From NCBI RefSeq assembly GCF_019049245.1, contig NZ_JAGMUK010000216.1, forward strand, positions 1 through 64,000: a stretch of DNA of 64,000 bases, in the 5' to 3' direction. Under the pieces are notes generated by a model that saw nothing but the letters and a program-made list of their open reading frames with translations, searched no databases and was not told the origin of the DNA. The DNA comes from Streptomyces sp. AC555_RSS877. Lineage in GTDB: Bacteria > Actinomycetota > Actinomycetes > Streptomycetales > Streptomycetaceae. Below, piece by piece: positions 52,024 to 60,257 of the stretch (within the stretch, counting starts at the first letter, position 1; each line of letters starts with the position of its first letter). The translations under genes were made by a program, and so were the position numbers.

Positions 52024-52100
52024 GTTACCGCCAATAGGGATGCATGCAGTAACCGTTACTGGTTACTCTGCTCTACAGGTAACCCCCGAGGGGGGTAACT
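52024..52100. promoter_or_regulatory. GTTAC/GTAAC operator cluster between the CGNR regulator and VOC genes
   Basis: The 106-bp divergent gap holds five copies of GTAAC or its complement. GTAACC-GTTACT-GGTTAC (52049-52066) is a palindrome that also contains GTAAC-C-GTTAC. GGTAAC followed by CCCCCGAGGGGGG and another GTAAC sits at 52079-52098, and GTTAC is at 52024-52028. This clustering of one 5-bp word in a short divergent promoter is strong evidence of a regulator-binding region. Confidence 0.7.
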
Positions 52101-52120
52101 CCGACTTCGAGGAGGAAGTC

Positions 52121-52480
52121 ATGGCTCTCGCCAAGCTGGGCTGCGTCGTCCTGGACTGTCCCGACCCGCGCGCCCTCGCCGGCTTCTACGCCGACGTGCT
52201 CGGCGGCACCGTCAAGGACGAGGGAGAGTGGGTGGACCTGAAGCTGCCGGACGGCCAGACGCTGGCCTTCCAGGCCGCCCCCGGGTACGTACCGCCGCAG
52301 TGGCCCGCACCCGACCACTCGCAGCAGTTCCACCTCGATCTGGACGTGCCGGACTTGGACGCGGCCGAGAAGGAGGTGCTGGCGCTGGGTGCGAAGCCGC
52401 TGGACGCGGAGGACCGCTCGCGGAGCTTCCGGGTTTACGCGGATCCGGCGGGGCACCCGTTCTGTCTCTGCGCCGGCTGA
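52121..52480 (+). CDS. VOC family protein (glyoxalase/bleomycin-resistance fold), copy 1
   Basis: This 119-residue single-module VOC protein has FVDL-like strands. It starts LAKLGCVVLDCPDPRALAGF and ends RVYADPAGHPFCLCAG. Central PDHSQQFHLDLDVPDLDAAE supplies likely metal or ligand positions. It is similar to the next gene over the whole length, so the pair arose by tandem duplication. Substrates of this subgroup are unknown. GGAGGAAGTC precedes the ATG. It is under the promoter facing the CGNR gene. Confidence 0.88.
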   Translation: MALAKLGCVVLDCPDPRALAGFYADVLGGTVKDEGEWVDLKLPDGQTLAFQAAPGYVPPQWPAPDHSQQFHLDLDVPDLDAAEKEVLALGAKPLDAEDRSRSFRVYADPAGHPFCLCAG

Positions 52481-52526
52481 CCGACCCATCGACGCCCTGA
52501 TCGTTCCGTCGAGCCAGGAGGATTCC

Positions 52527-52919
52527 ATGGCACCCGTGGCCCGCTTCCGTTCCGTCGTGATCGACTGCCCCGACCCGCACGCGCTCGCCGCGTTCTACGC
52601 CCAGGTCGGCGGCGGCACGCCGGAGGCCGAGGACGACGACTGGGTCGTCCTGCGGATCCCGGACGGGCCTCGGCTCGCCTTCCAGCGGGCGCCCGGCTTC
52701 ATCCCGCCGGAGTGGCCGCGCGCGGACCGCAACTCGCAGCAGTTCCACGTCGACTTCGACGGCGGGACCACCTGGGAGGAGATCGACGCGGCCGAGGAGA
52801 AGGTGCTGGCCCTGGGGGCGCGGATCCTGGACCGGGAGGACTTCGAGAAGAAGGACTTCCGGGTGTACGCCGATCCGGCGGGCCACCCCTTCTGCCTCTG
52901 CCGGATCGACCCGCTGTAG
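52527..52919 (+). CDS. VOC family protein, copy 2
   Basis: This 130-residue paralogue of the preceding gene starts VARFRSVVIDCPDPHALAAF and ends VYADPAGHPFCLCRI. It has RADRNSQQFHVDFDGG where copy 1 has PDHSQQFHLDLD, and a longer helix insert (TTWEEIDAAEEKVLALGARI). It has its own AGGAGG ribosome site 46 bp after copy 1 and is probably in the same transcript. Copies differ at about half of the positions, so the duplication is old. Confidence 0.88.
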   Translation: MAPVARFRSVVIDCPDPHALAAFYAQVGGGTPEAEDDDWVVLRIPDGPRLAFQRAPGFIPPEWPRADRNSQQFHVDFDGGTTWEEIDAAEEKVLALGARILDREDFEKKDFRVYADPAGHPFCLCRIDPL

Positions 52920-52960
52920 GTCGCGGGCCCCGGTCCGTCCGTCCCGTCTGTCCGTCCCGT

Positions 52961-54088
52961 CTATCCGTCCAGGTCGGCGATCTTCGCCGTGGACGGTTCC
53001 CGGCGCATCTGTGCCGCGCGGGCGGTGAAGTCCGCGCCGCGCAGCACGCGCTGGAAGTTGCCCCAGGTCAGCAGGGCGATGTCGGCCTCGGGCCAGCCGC
53101 GGCGCAGGAGTTCGGCGATGAGCTGCGGGTAGCAGGAGGCGTCACCGAGCTCCTGGGGGTGGGCGGTGCCGACGTCGAAGGTGCCGGACAGGCCCACGCA
53201 CTCCGCGCCCGCGACCTTACGGACGTGGTCGAGGTGGTCGGCGACGTCCCGGACGGTCGGGCCGGTCTGCTCGGCGGTCAGCGGCACCATGCACAGGCCC
53301 TTGGCCTCGCCCAGCTCGGCGAGCAGGTCGTCGGGGAGGTTCGCCGGGTGCGGGCGCAGGGCGCGGGCGGCGGACCGGGTCCACACCACCGACGCCTTGG
53401 ACGCCGCCAGCACGCGGCGGACGGTGTCCGCGGAGGCGCCCGAGAGGTCGGCGATGACGCCGAGCCGGTTCATCTCGCGCAGCACCTCCTCGCCGAACCG
53501 GGTGAGTCCGGGCTCGCTCGCCCAGGACACTCCCGTCAGGGTGAGAAAGCGCAGGCCCAGGGCGCGCAGGGCGCGCAGGATGCCGAGGGAGTCGCCGAGT
53601 GCGGCGGCTCCGGCGGGGCCCAGCAGGACGGAGACGCGGCCGCAGTTGCGTACGTCGGCCATCTGGCCGGCGGTGCAGGCGAGGCGCAGGCCCTCGGGGT
53701 GGTTGCGCACGACCGTGTTGACCAGGTCCAGCTGGTCCAGGGTGGCGCCGACGGCCCGGTCTCCGTCGAGACCCTCGGGCAGGTGCAGCGACCACAGCAG
53801 TGAGCCGACATGGCCCTCGCGCAGCCGCGGCACGTCCGTGTCGACGGCGCTCTCGCCGAGTTCCAGGTCGTACCAGGGCAGGTGGCGCAGCGCCCAGGGC
53901 AGGCCGTTGTAGCCGTCGGCGACGGGGTGGGCCCCGAGGATCGCCCGGGCCTGCTCGAGCCGGGTAGAGCCGGGGACGGCGACGGGGACGTACGGCTCCG
54001 CCGGGACGGGCTCGGGAAGGGGCTCCGGCAGGTCGTCGAACTCGCCGACCTCTGTGGTGGTGTGCAGTTCGTCCTGGAGGTCTGCCAT
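52961..54088 (-). CDS. Degenerate membrane-dipeptidase (peptidase M19) homologue, probably inactive
   Basis: This 375-residue protein is homologous to the M19 zinc dipeptidase at 55338 but has lost the metal-site motifs. VADGHNDLPWAL of the paralogue is VADGYNGLPWAL here, so the His and Asp ligands became Tyr and Gly. SHSSSRAV is TRSAARAL, and GIGGDYDG is GLSGTFDV. Flanking helices and the TIM-barrel order remain recognisable (LRALRALGLRFLTLTGVSWA). Coding bias and frame are intact, so it is under selection, perhaps as a regulatory or binding pseudo-enzyme. An acidic N-terminal extension (about 1-45) is absent from the paralogue. ATG 54088; the longer open frame is rejected. Confidence 0.88.
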   Translation of the reverse strand: MADLQDELHTTTEVGEFDDLPEPLPEPVPAEPYVPVAVPGSTRLEQARAILGAHPVADGYNGLPWALRHLPWYDLELGESAVDTDVPRLREGHVGSLLWSLHLPEGLDGDRAVGATLDQLDLVNTVVRNHPEGLRLACTAGQMADVRNCGRVSVLLGPAGAAALGDSLGILRALRALGLRFLTLTGVSWASEPGLTRFGEEVLREMNRLGVIADLSGASADTVRRVLAASKASVVWTRSAARALRPHPANLPDDLLAELGEAKGLCMVPLTAEQTGPTVRDVADHLDHVRKVAGAECVGLSGTFDVGTAHPQELGDASCYPQLIAELLRRGWPEADIALLTWGNFQRVLRGADFTARAAQMRREPSTAKIADLDG

Positions 54089-54226
54089 GGCGGGCTCCGT
54101 ACGTCGTGATCGTCCTGATCGCCGTACGGTCACCGTCGCACGGAGGCGGGGCGCCTTCCTGGTGGGCGGGGCGTTCGGGGTATGAGGAACGGGCACCTTT
54201 GGCCATGGATCTTCGTCCTTCAGGTT

Positions 54227-54910
54227 GTGAACGTTCCTAGACCGGTCCGTGTCCTCGTCGTGGACGCCGACCCCGGCACCCGGCCCCTGATAGCAGCGCT
54301 CGGCGAACTCGGCTTCGAGACGTACGCGGCCGGCCGCGGCCGCTTCGCGACCCCCGTCGGCCGTTCCGTACGGCCCGACCTCGTCGTCCTCGACATGGCC
54401 CTGCCGGACGGCGACGCCGTCGAGACGTACGACGGGCTGCGCGCCGTCGGCGTCCACGCGCCACTGCTGTTCCTCTCCGCCCGCGACGACAGCGCGGCCG
54501 GGGCGCGGGCGCGGCGCCTGATGACGGACGCGGACGGCCATGTCACCAAGCCCTTCGAGCTCCCCCGCGCGATCGCGAGCGTGCGGGCACTCCTGGCCCG
54601 CGACCGGGCCGACGAGAGCCGGCTGCTGCGGCACGGGGACCTGGCGGTCGACCCGTGGCGCCGCGAGGTCTGGCGGGGCGAGGCCCGCATCGAGCTGTCG
54701 GCCCGCGAGTTCGCGCTCCTCGGCTACCTGCTGGACAACGCGGGCCAGGTCGTCACGAAGAAGCAGATCCTGGACCGCGTCTGGGGCGTGCCGTTCCGCA
54801 CCGGGACCGTCGAGACGTACGTCTACTACCTGCGCCGCAAGCTGAAGGACGAGGACCAGTCGCTGATCAGAACGGTGCGTGGCGTCGGCTACACCATGCC
54901 GCGCGGCTGA
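54227..54910 (+). CDS. Orphan OmpR-family response regulator
   Basis: This DNA-binding response regulator has about 227 residues. The receiver domain (about 5-118) has RVLVVDADPG, the phospho-acceptor Asp in DLVVLDMALPDG and the Lys of HVTKPFEL. The C-terminal winged-helix domain (about 130-225) has ELSAREFALLGYLL and RTGTVETYVYYLRRKL with VRGVGYTM at the end. No histidine kinase adjoins it. The GTG at 54227 (VNVPRPVRVLVVD) fits the family start, but no good ribosome site is seen; an in-frame ATG at 54182 would add 15 residues including a Trp/Phe-rich stretch. It lies between two dipeptidase homologues, divergent from the inactive one. Confidence 0.87.
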   Translation: MNVPRPVRVLVVDADPGTRPLIAALGELGFETYAAGRGRFATPVGRSVRPDLVVLDMALPDGDAVETYDGLRAVGVHAPLLFLSARDDSAAGARARRLMTDADGHVTKPFELPRAIASVRALLARDRADESRLLRHGDLAVDPWRREVWRGEARIELSAREFALLGYLLDNAGQVVTKKQILDRVWGVPFRTGTVETYVYYLRRKLKDEDQSLIRTVRGVGYTMPRG

Positions 54911-54918
54911 CGCACGGC

Positions 54919-55278
54919 TCAGGGCTCCCGAGCCGCGTCGATCACCTCGTCGAGCGTCTCCCGGGACCGCACCAGCTCGGCGATCATCCGGTCGATGCGG
55001 TCACGTTCCTCGGTGAGGTCGGCGACGAGCCTCGGGGTGGCGACGACGGAGGGGCCGCCGTCCGCGTCCCGCATACAGGGCAGCAGCCGCGCGATCTTCG
55101 CGCTGTGCAGTCCGGCCGCGAACAGTTCCTGGATCCGGATGACCCGGTCGACGGCCGCCTCGGCGAAGTCGCGGTGGCCGCCGGCCGTGCGCCCGGCGGC
55201 CAGCAGCCCCTGCTGCTCGTAGTACCGCAACGACCGCTCGCTCACCCCGGTACGCCGGGCCAGTTCACCGATCCGCAC
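54919..55278 (-). CDS. MerR family transcriptional regulator
   Basis: This 119-residue regulator has an N-terminal MerR winged helix (about 1-70) starting MRIGELARRTGVSERSLRYY. GLLAAGRTAGGHRDF is the wing and second helix-turn-helix region. A C-terminal coiled coil (about 80-115) carries an acidic/Arg pattern. The only Cys is in LLPCMRDADG, so a metal-sensing site of the usual CueR/ZntR form is not evident; it may sense another ligand through its short coiled-coil end. It is convergent with the response regulator (9-bp gap) and upstream of the dipeptidase on the same strand. Confidence 0.9.
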   Translation of the reverse strand: MRIGELARRTGVSERSLRYYEQQGLLAAGRTAGGHRDFAEAAVDRVIRIQELFAAGLHSAKIARLLPCMRDADGGPSVVATPRLVADLTEERDRIDRMIAELVRSRETLDEVIDAAREP

Positions 55279-55337
55279 GACTGCCTCCGGGCCTCGGGGG
55301 ACTTGGGTTCGCGGGCACCTGGATCCGGCCGGCCCGG

Positions 55338-56525
55338 TCAGCCGTCGAGCGAGTCGATCGTCGCGTTGGACGGCCCGCGCGTGGCCTGGAGGTCACGCGC
55401 CACGTCCTCCGCCGCGCCCAGCACCCGTACCGCGTTCTGCCAGGTCAGCTTGGCCAGGTCGGGCTTCGACCAGCCGCGGTCGAGCAGTTCGGCGATGAGG
55501 TTCGGATAGCCGGAGACGTCGCTGAGGCCGTCCGGGGTGAAGGCGGTGCCGTCGTAGTCGCCGCCGATGCCGAGGTGGTCGACGCCCGCGACCTCGCGCA
55601 TGTGGTCCAGGTGGTCGGCCACCGTCGAGACCGTCGCGACGGGGCGCGGGGTGCGCTCCTCGAAGGCGCGGTGCACCGTCATCGCCTCGGGGGTGGTGGC
55701 GAGGTGGTGGAAGCCGTGCGCGCGCATGTTCTCGTCGGCCGCGGCGGTCCAGTCGACGGCCGCCTGGAGCACGAACTTCGGTACGAACGTCACCATCGCC
55801 ACACCGCCGTTGGCGGGCAGCCGCTCCAGGACGTCGTCCGGGATGTTGCGCGGATGGTCGCAGACGGCCCGCGAGGAGGAGTGGGAGAAGATCACCGGCG
55901 CGGACGTGGTGTCCAGCGCGTCCCGCATCGTCGTGGCCGCCACGTGCGAGAGGTCGACGAGCATGCCCTCCCGGTTCATCTCCCGCACGACCTCACGGCC
56001 GAAGGCCGACAGCCCGCCGACGCCCGGCTTGTCGGTCGCGGAGTCCGCCCAGGCCACGTTGTCGTTGTGGGTGAGGGTCAGGTAGCGGACACCGAGGGCG
56101 TACAACCCCCGCAGCGTGGCGAGGGAGTTGGCGATGGAGTGGCCGCCCTCCGCACCCATCAGCGAGGCGATACGGCCTTCCGCGCGCGCCGCCTCCATGT
56201 CCGCGGCCGTCCGGGCCGGCCGCAGGTCTTGCGGGTAGCGCGCCAGCAACTGCCGTACGCAGTCGATCTGTTCCAGCGTCGCCGGGACCGCGTCGGGCAG
56301 GTCCGAGCGGACGTACACCGACCAGAACTGCGCGCCGACCCCACCCTCGCGCAGGCGGGGGATGTCGGTGTGCAGGTGGGCGCCCTGGTGGGTGGCGATG
56401 TCGCGGGCGTCGAGGTCGTACCGGACCTGTTCGCGCAGCGCCCAGGGGAGGTCGTTGTGCCCGTCTGCGACCGGGAACTCGGCGAGGAGTTCCCGGGCCG
56501 CCTCCAGCGAGGTCATCGCCGTCAC
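55338..56525 (-). CDS. Membrane dipeptidase (renal-type, peptidase family M19)
   Basis: This 395-residue zinc-dependent dipeptidase cleaves dipeptides, and in some members D-amino-acid or beta-lactam substrates. Metal ligands are in VADGHNDLPWAL, GAEGGHSIANSL, IFSHSSSRAVCDH and HLGIGGDYDG. It keeps the family TIM-barrel order. There is no signal peptide, so it is cytosolic despite the family name. The GTG start overlaps the purE stop (GTGA), so it is translationally coupled to purK-purE; an internal ATG follows three codons later. The related gene at 52961 has lost these ligands. An unusual combination with purine genes, likely just shared transcription. Confidence 0.93.
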   Translation of the reverse strand: MTAMTSLEAARELLAEFPVADGHNDLPWALREQVRYDLDARDIATHQGAHLHTDIPRLREGGVGAQFWSVYVRSDLPDAVPATLEQIDCVRQLLARYPQDLRPARTAADMEAARAEGRIASLMGAEGGHSIANSLATLRGLYALGVRYLTLTHNDNVAWADSATDKPGVGGLSAFGREVVREMNREGMLVDLSHVAATTMRDALDTTSAPVIFSHSSSRAVCDHPRNIPDDVLERLPANGGVAMVTFVPKFVLQAAVDWTAAADENMRAHGFHHLATTPEAMTVHRAFEERTPRPVATVSTVADHLDHMREVAGVDHLGIGGDYDGTAFTPDGLSDVSGYPNLIAELLDRGWSKPDLAKLTWQNAVRVLGAAEDVARDLQATRGPSNATIDSLDG

Positions 56526-57046
56526 TTCCCGAAGCCGAAGCCGTTGCCCGCTCCGTCGACCTTGGCGCGCAGCCGCTTGCCCTTCTCGGTGGCCTGGTCG
56601 TTCAGCTCCTGCTGGAACTCCCGCATCCGGCCGAGGAGTTCCTCGTCGTGCGTGGCGAGGATGCGGGCGGCGAGCAGTCCGGCGTTGCGGGCACCGGCGA
56701 CGGAGACGGTCGCGACGGGCACACCGGCCGGCATCTGCACGATCGACAGCAGCGAGTCCATGCCGTCGAGGTACTTCAGCGGCACGGGCACGCCGATCAC
56801 CGGCAGCGGGGTGACCGAGGCGAGCATGCCCGGGAGGTGTGCGGCGCCCCCGGCGCCCGCGATGATCACCTTCAGGCCGCGCTCGGCGGCCTGCTCGCCG
56901 TACGCGACCATCTCGCGCGGCATGCGGTGCGCGGAGACGACGTCGACCTCGTACGCGATCTCGAACTCGTCGAGGGCCTGGGCGGCGGCCTCCATGACGG
57001 GCCAGTCGGAGTCCGAACCCATCACGATGCCAACAACGGGGCTCAT
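56522..57046 (-). CDS. purE: N5-carboxyaminoimidazole ribonucleotide mutase
   Basis: This purine biosynthesis enzyme converts N5-CAIR, made by PurK, into CAIR in the cytosol. The 174-residue class I PurE has the family motifs VGIVMGSDSDWPVMEAAA, VVSAHRMPREM, AGAGGAAHLPGMLAS and IGVPVPLKYLDGMDSLLSIV. The C-terminus (GNGFGFGK) is slightly extended. ATG 57046 overlaps the purK stop by 4 bp (ATGA), coupling the two. The same frame open to 57268 is a shadow of purK. The dipeptidase follows with a GTGA overlap. Confidence 0.97.
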   Translation of the reverse strand: MSPVVGIVMGSDSDWPVMEAAAQALDEFEIAYEVDVVSAHRMPREMVAYGEQAAERGLKVIIAGAGGAAHLPGMLASVTPLPVIGVPVPLKYLDGMDSLLSIVQMPAGVPVATVSVAGARNAGLLAARILATHDEELLGRMREFQQELNDQATEKGKRLRAKVDGAGNGFGFGK

Positions 57047-58194
57047 TCGGTGATCGTGCCTCTCAGGTAGCCGGCAGCGTGACGGGCGCGCTCCAGCACG
57101 TCGTCGAGGTCGTCGCCGTAGGTGTTGACGTGGCCGACCTTGCGGCCGGGCTTCACGTCCTTGCCGTACATGTGGATCTTGAGCTGGGGGTCGCGGGCCA
57201 TGCAGTGCAGGTACGCGGAGTACATGTCCGGGTAGTCGCCGCCGAGGACGTTGACCATGACCGTCCATTCGGCGCGCGGGCGCGGGTCACCGAGAGGGAG
57301 GTCCAGCACGGCCCGGACGTGGTTGGCGAACTGGGACGTGATCGCGCCGTCCATCGACCAGTGACCGGAGTTGTGCGGGCGCATCGCGAGCTCGTTGACG
57401 AGGACGCCGGAAGACCCGTCGTCATTGCGGGTCTCGAACAGCTCGACGGCGAGGTGGCCGACGACGTCCAGCTCCTTGGCGATCCGCAGCGCCATCTCCT
57501 CGGCGCGCAGGGCCAGCGCCCGGTCGAGGCCGGGGGCGGGCGCGATCACGGTGTCGCAGACGCCGTTCACCTGCTGGGACTCGACGACCGGGTAGGCGAC
57601 GGCCTGGCCGTGCGGCGACCGTACGACGTTCGCGGCGAGCTCCCGGACGAAGTCGACCTTCTCCTCGGCGAGGACGGGAACGCCCGCGCGGAACGGGTCC
57701 TCGGCCTCCGCCGCGTTGTCGACGACCCACACGCCCTTGCCGTCGTAGCCGCCGCGGACGGTCTTGAGGACGACCGGGAAGCCGTCGCCCTCCTGAGCGA
57801 AGGCCACCACGTCCTGCGGGTCGCTCACGATCCGGTGCCGTGGGCACGGCACCCCGATCGCGTCGAGCTTCGCCCGCATCACGCCCTTGTCCTGGGCGTG
57901 CACGAGCGCGTCGGGGCCCGGGCGGACGGGGATGCCGTCCGCCTCCAGGGCTCTGAGGTGCTCGGTGGGGACGTGTTCGTGATCGAAGGTGATCACGTCA
58001 CAGCCCCGCGCGAAGTCACGCAGCGTGTCGAGGTCGCGGTAGTCGCCGATGACGACATCGCTCACCACCTGCGCCGCGGAATCCTGAGGGGTGTCACTGA
58101 GGAGCTTGAACCTGATGCCGAGCGGGATGCCTGCTTCGTGCGTCATACGAGCGAGCTGACCCCCGCCGACCATGCCGACTACCGGGAACGTCAC
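57043..58194 (-). CDS. purK: N5-carboxyaminoimidazole ribonucleotide synthase
   Basis: This ATP-grasp enzyme of 383 residues carboxylates aminoimidazole ribonucleotide with bicarbonate and ATP to N5-CAIR, the substrate of PurE. The N-terminal segment VVGMVGGGQLARMTHEA and the central VVLKTVRGGYDGKGVWVV (nucleotide binding) are visible. ELAVELFE-like HLAVELFETRNDD and ELAMRPHNSGHWSMDGAITS are metal/substrate motifs. It is the first gene of the purK-purE-dipeptidase transcript and divergent from the gtrA gene. Start ATG 58194, without a strong ribosome site visible. Confidence 0.97.
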   Translation of the reverse strand: MTFPVVGMVGGGQLARMTHEAGIPLGIRFKLLSDTPQDSAAQVVSDVVIGDYRDLDTLRDFARGCDVITFDHEHVPTEHLRALEADGIPVRPGPDALVHAQDKGVMRAKLDAIGVPCPRHRIVSDPQDVVAFAQEGDGFPVVLKTVRGGYDGKGVWVVDNAAEAEDPFRAGVPVLAEEKVDFVRELAANVVRSPHGQAVAYPVVESQQVNGVCDTVIAPAPGLDRALALRAEEMALRIAKELDVVGHLAVELFETRNDDGSSGVLVNELAMRPHNSGHWSMDGAITSQFANHVRAVLDLPLGDPRPRAEWTVMVNVLGGDYPDMYSAYLHCMARDPQLKIHMYGKDVKPGRKVGHVNTYGDDLDDVLERARHAAGYLRGTITE

Positions 58195-58346
58195 GTCCCT
58201 AGGGTATCGGCCACGCGAGGGTGGCCGATTTCACCTCCCGCGAGCCGGTCCTTTGCCCGGCTGTGGGCTCATCCACAGGCGATCACGAAGGGGGGTGGAT
58301 AGCATGGCTGGGTTGACGAATCCAACGGACGGGGGCCTGAACAGCC

Positions 58347-58889
58347 ATGGAACGTGGTTCCTCAGGGTCTCGAACGGCCACACCTCGCTCCCCGGCGCGG
58401 CAGCGCGTCGACCGGCTTGTGCGGGAGGCCGCCAAGTTCGGTGCGGTCGGCGGGGCCGGTGTGCTGGTCAACCTCCTCGTGTTCAACCTGATGCGGCACA
58501 CGACCGACCTCCAGGTCGTGCGGGCCAGTGTCATAGCCACGGTCGTGGCGATCGCCTTCAACTACGTCGGGTTCCGGTACTTCACCTACCGTGACCGCGA
58601 CAAGTCCGGCCGGACCAGGGAACTCACCCGGTTCCTGCTGTTCAGCATGGCCGGCCTGGTCATCGAGAACGGCGTGCTCTACGCGGCGACCTACGGCTTC
58701 GGCTGGGACAGCCCGCTGCAGAGCAACATCTTCAAGTTCGTCGGCATCGGCATAGCCACGCTCTTCCGTTTCTGGGCGTACCGCAGCTGGGTGTTCCGCG
58801 CACTTCCGGCCGAGGAAGCGGTGGCCGACGCGGAGTCGATCGTGGCCACCGAGGCGAAGAAGCCGCGCTCCGGGCAGCACGTGCCGTAG
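58347..58889 (+). CDS. GtrA family membrane protein
   Basis: This small integral membrane protein has 180 residues and four predicted helices (about 30-52, 58-78, 95-115, 123-145). The family pattern is seen in FGAVGGAGVLVNLLVFNLM, TVVAIAFNYVGFRYFTYR and ATLFRFWAYRSWVF. GtrA proteins are thought to flip undecaprenyl-phosphate-linked sugars or otherwise serve surface-glycan glycosylation. A hydrophilic N-terminus (about 1-28) is Arg/Ser-rich, and the C-terminal tail is acidic then basic. It is convergent with the histidine kinase gene. The context of cell-wall genes elsewhere in the window fits, but no local partner is adjacent. Confidence 0.9.
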   Translation: MERGSSGSRTATPRSPARQRVDRLVREAAKFGAVGGAGVLVNLLVFNLMRHTTDLQVVRASVIATVVAIAFNYVGFRYFTYRDRDKSGRTRELTRFLLFSMAGLVIENGVLYAATYGFGWDSPLQSNIFKFVGIGIATLFRFWAYRSWVFRALPAEEAVADAESIVATEAKKPRSGQHVP

Positions 58890-58942
58890 ACCCGTTACAG
58901 CTGCGGACAGCCGGGCAGTACAGCCGGGCAGGGGGACGCGTC

Positions 58943-60217
58943 CTAGCGGACCGTCGGCTCGTCCTCCTGCGCCGTCGTCTTCTTCAGCGGCGTACGCGAC
59001 AGGAACAGTGCGAACACCGGCGGCAGCGTCTGGAGCATCTCCAGACGGCCCCCGTCGGCCTCCGCGAGGTCCCGGGCGACCGCGAGGCCGATGCCCGTGG
59101 AGTTGCGGCCGCTGATCGCGCGCTCGAAGATGCGGGCGCCCAGGTCGGCGGGGACGCCCGGCCCCTCGTCGGTGACCTCGATGACGGCCTGGTTGCCGGT
59201 GACGCGGGTACGCAGCGCGACCGTGCCGCCGCCGTGCATGAGGGAGTTCTCGATCAGCGCGGCCAGCACCTGCGCGACCGCCCCCGGCGTGCCGACCGCC
59301 GTCAGGTGCCGCTTGCCGGAGCTGACGATCGCCCGGCCCACACCGCGGTAGGCGGGCCGCCACTCGGCGAGCTGCTGCTGGATGACCTCGTCGAGGTCGA
59401 AGGTGACGGCGGAGCCGGTGCGCGGGTCGCGGGAGTTCGTCAGCAGCCGCTCGACCACGTCCGTGAGGCGTTCCACCTGCGTGAGCGCGACGTTGGCCTC
59501 CTCCTTCACCGTGTCCGGGTCGTCGGTGAGGGTGATCTCCTCCAGGCGCATGGACAGCGCGGTCAGCGGCGTACGCAGCTGGTGGGAGGCGTCGGCGGCG
59601 AGCCGGCGTTCCGCGGTCAGCATGCGGGCGATGCGCTCGGCGGAGGAGTCCAGGACGTCGGCGACCCGGTCCAGCTCGGGGACGCCGTACCGCTTGTGCC
59701 GGGGCCGCGGGTCGCCCGAGCCGAGGCGTTCGGCGGTCTCCGCGAGGTCGGTGAGCGGGGAGGAGAGCTTGTTGGCCTGCCGGATCGCGAGCAGCACCGC
59801 GGCGATCACCGCGAGCAGCGCCACCAGCCCGATGATCAGCAGCGTCCGGCCGACCTCACGGGTCACCGACGAGCGCGGCTCCTGGACGACGACGGTCTCG
59901 CCCTCCTCGCCCGTGGCCTCGCCCCGGATCACGTCACCGGTGGGCTTGGTGCCGACCTCGATGACCGGCTCCCCCGGGATCCGGATCACGGCGTACCGGT
60001 CCGCGGTGACCTGGTCCTTGAGGACCGCCGCGTTGACGTTGCCGGCTCCGAGCAGGCGGCTGTCCACGATGCTGGCCAGCCGTGCCGCCTCCAGCTCCAC
60101 CCGCTCCTGGGCGCTGTTGCTGATGGTGCGGGTCTCGACGATGACGAGCGACACCCCGAAAACCGCGATGACCACGAGCACGACGGCGAGGGTGGACTGG
60201 ATCAGGCGACGGCGCAT
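58943..60217 (-). CDS. Two-component sensor histidine kinase
   Basis: This 424-residue membrane sensor has one helix at the N-terminus (about 8-28), an extracytoplasmic sensing region (about 30-125) and a second helix (about 127-148). A HAMP linker leads to the HisKA domain with the phosphorylated His in LAADASHQLRTPLTAL. The C-terminal ATPase has NSLMHGGGTVALRTRV, EVTDEGPGVPAD and GIGLAVARDLAEADGG. It is 40 bp downstream of its response regulator gene on the same strand. The signal is unknown. The tail after about 400 is Lys/Thr/Glu-rich. Confidence 0.94.
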   Translation of the reverse strand: MRRRLIQSTLAVVLVVIAVFGVSLVIVETRTISNSAQERVELEAARLASIVDSRLLGAGNVNAAVLKDQVTADRYAVIRIPGEPVIEVGTKPTGDVIRGEATGEEGETVVVQEPRSSVTREVGRTLLIIGLVALLAVIAAVLLAIRQANKLSSPLTDLAETAERLGSGDPRPRHKRYGVPELDRVADVLDSSAERIARMLTAERRLAADASHQLRTPLTALSMRLEEITLTDDPDTVKEEANVALTQVERLTDVVERLLTNSRDPRTGSAVTFDLDEVIQQQLAEWRPAYRGVGRAIVSSGKRHLTAVGTPGAVAQVLAALIENSLMHGGGTVALRTRVTGNQAVIEVTDEGPGVPADLGARIFERAISGRNSTGIGLAVARDLAEADGGRLEMLQTLPPVFALFLSRTPLKKTTAQEDEPTVR

Positions 60218-60257
60218 GTTCTCTTACCTGTCGGACGCCCGCCGGGCGGGCGGGAGC

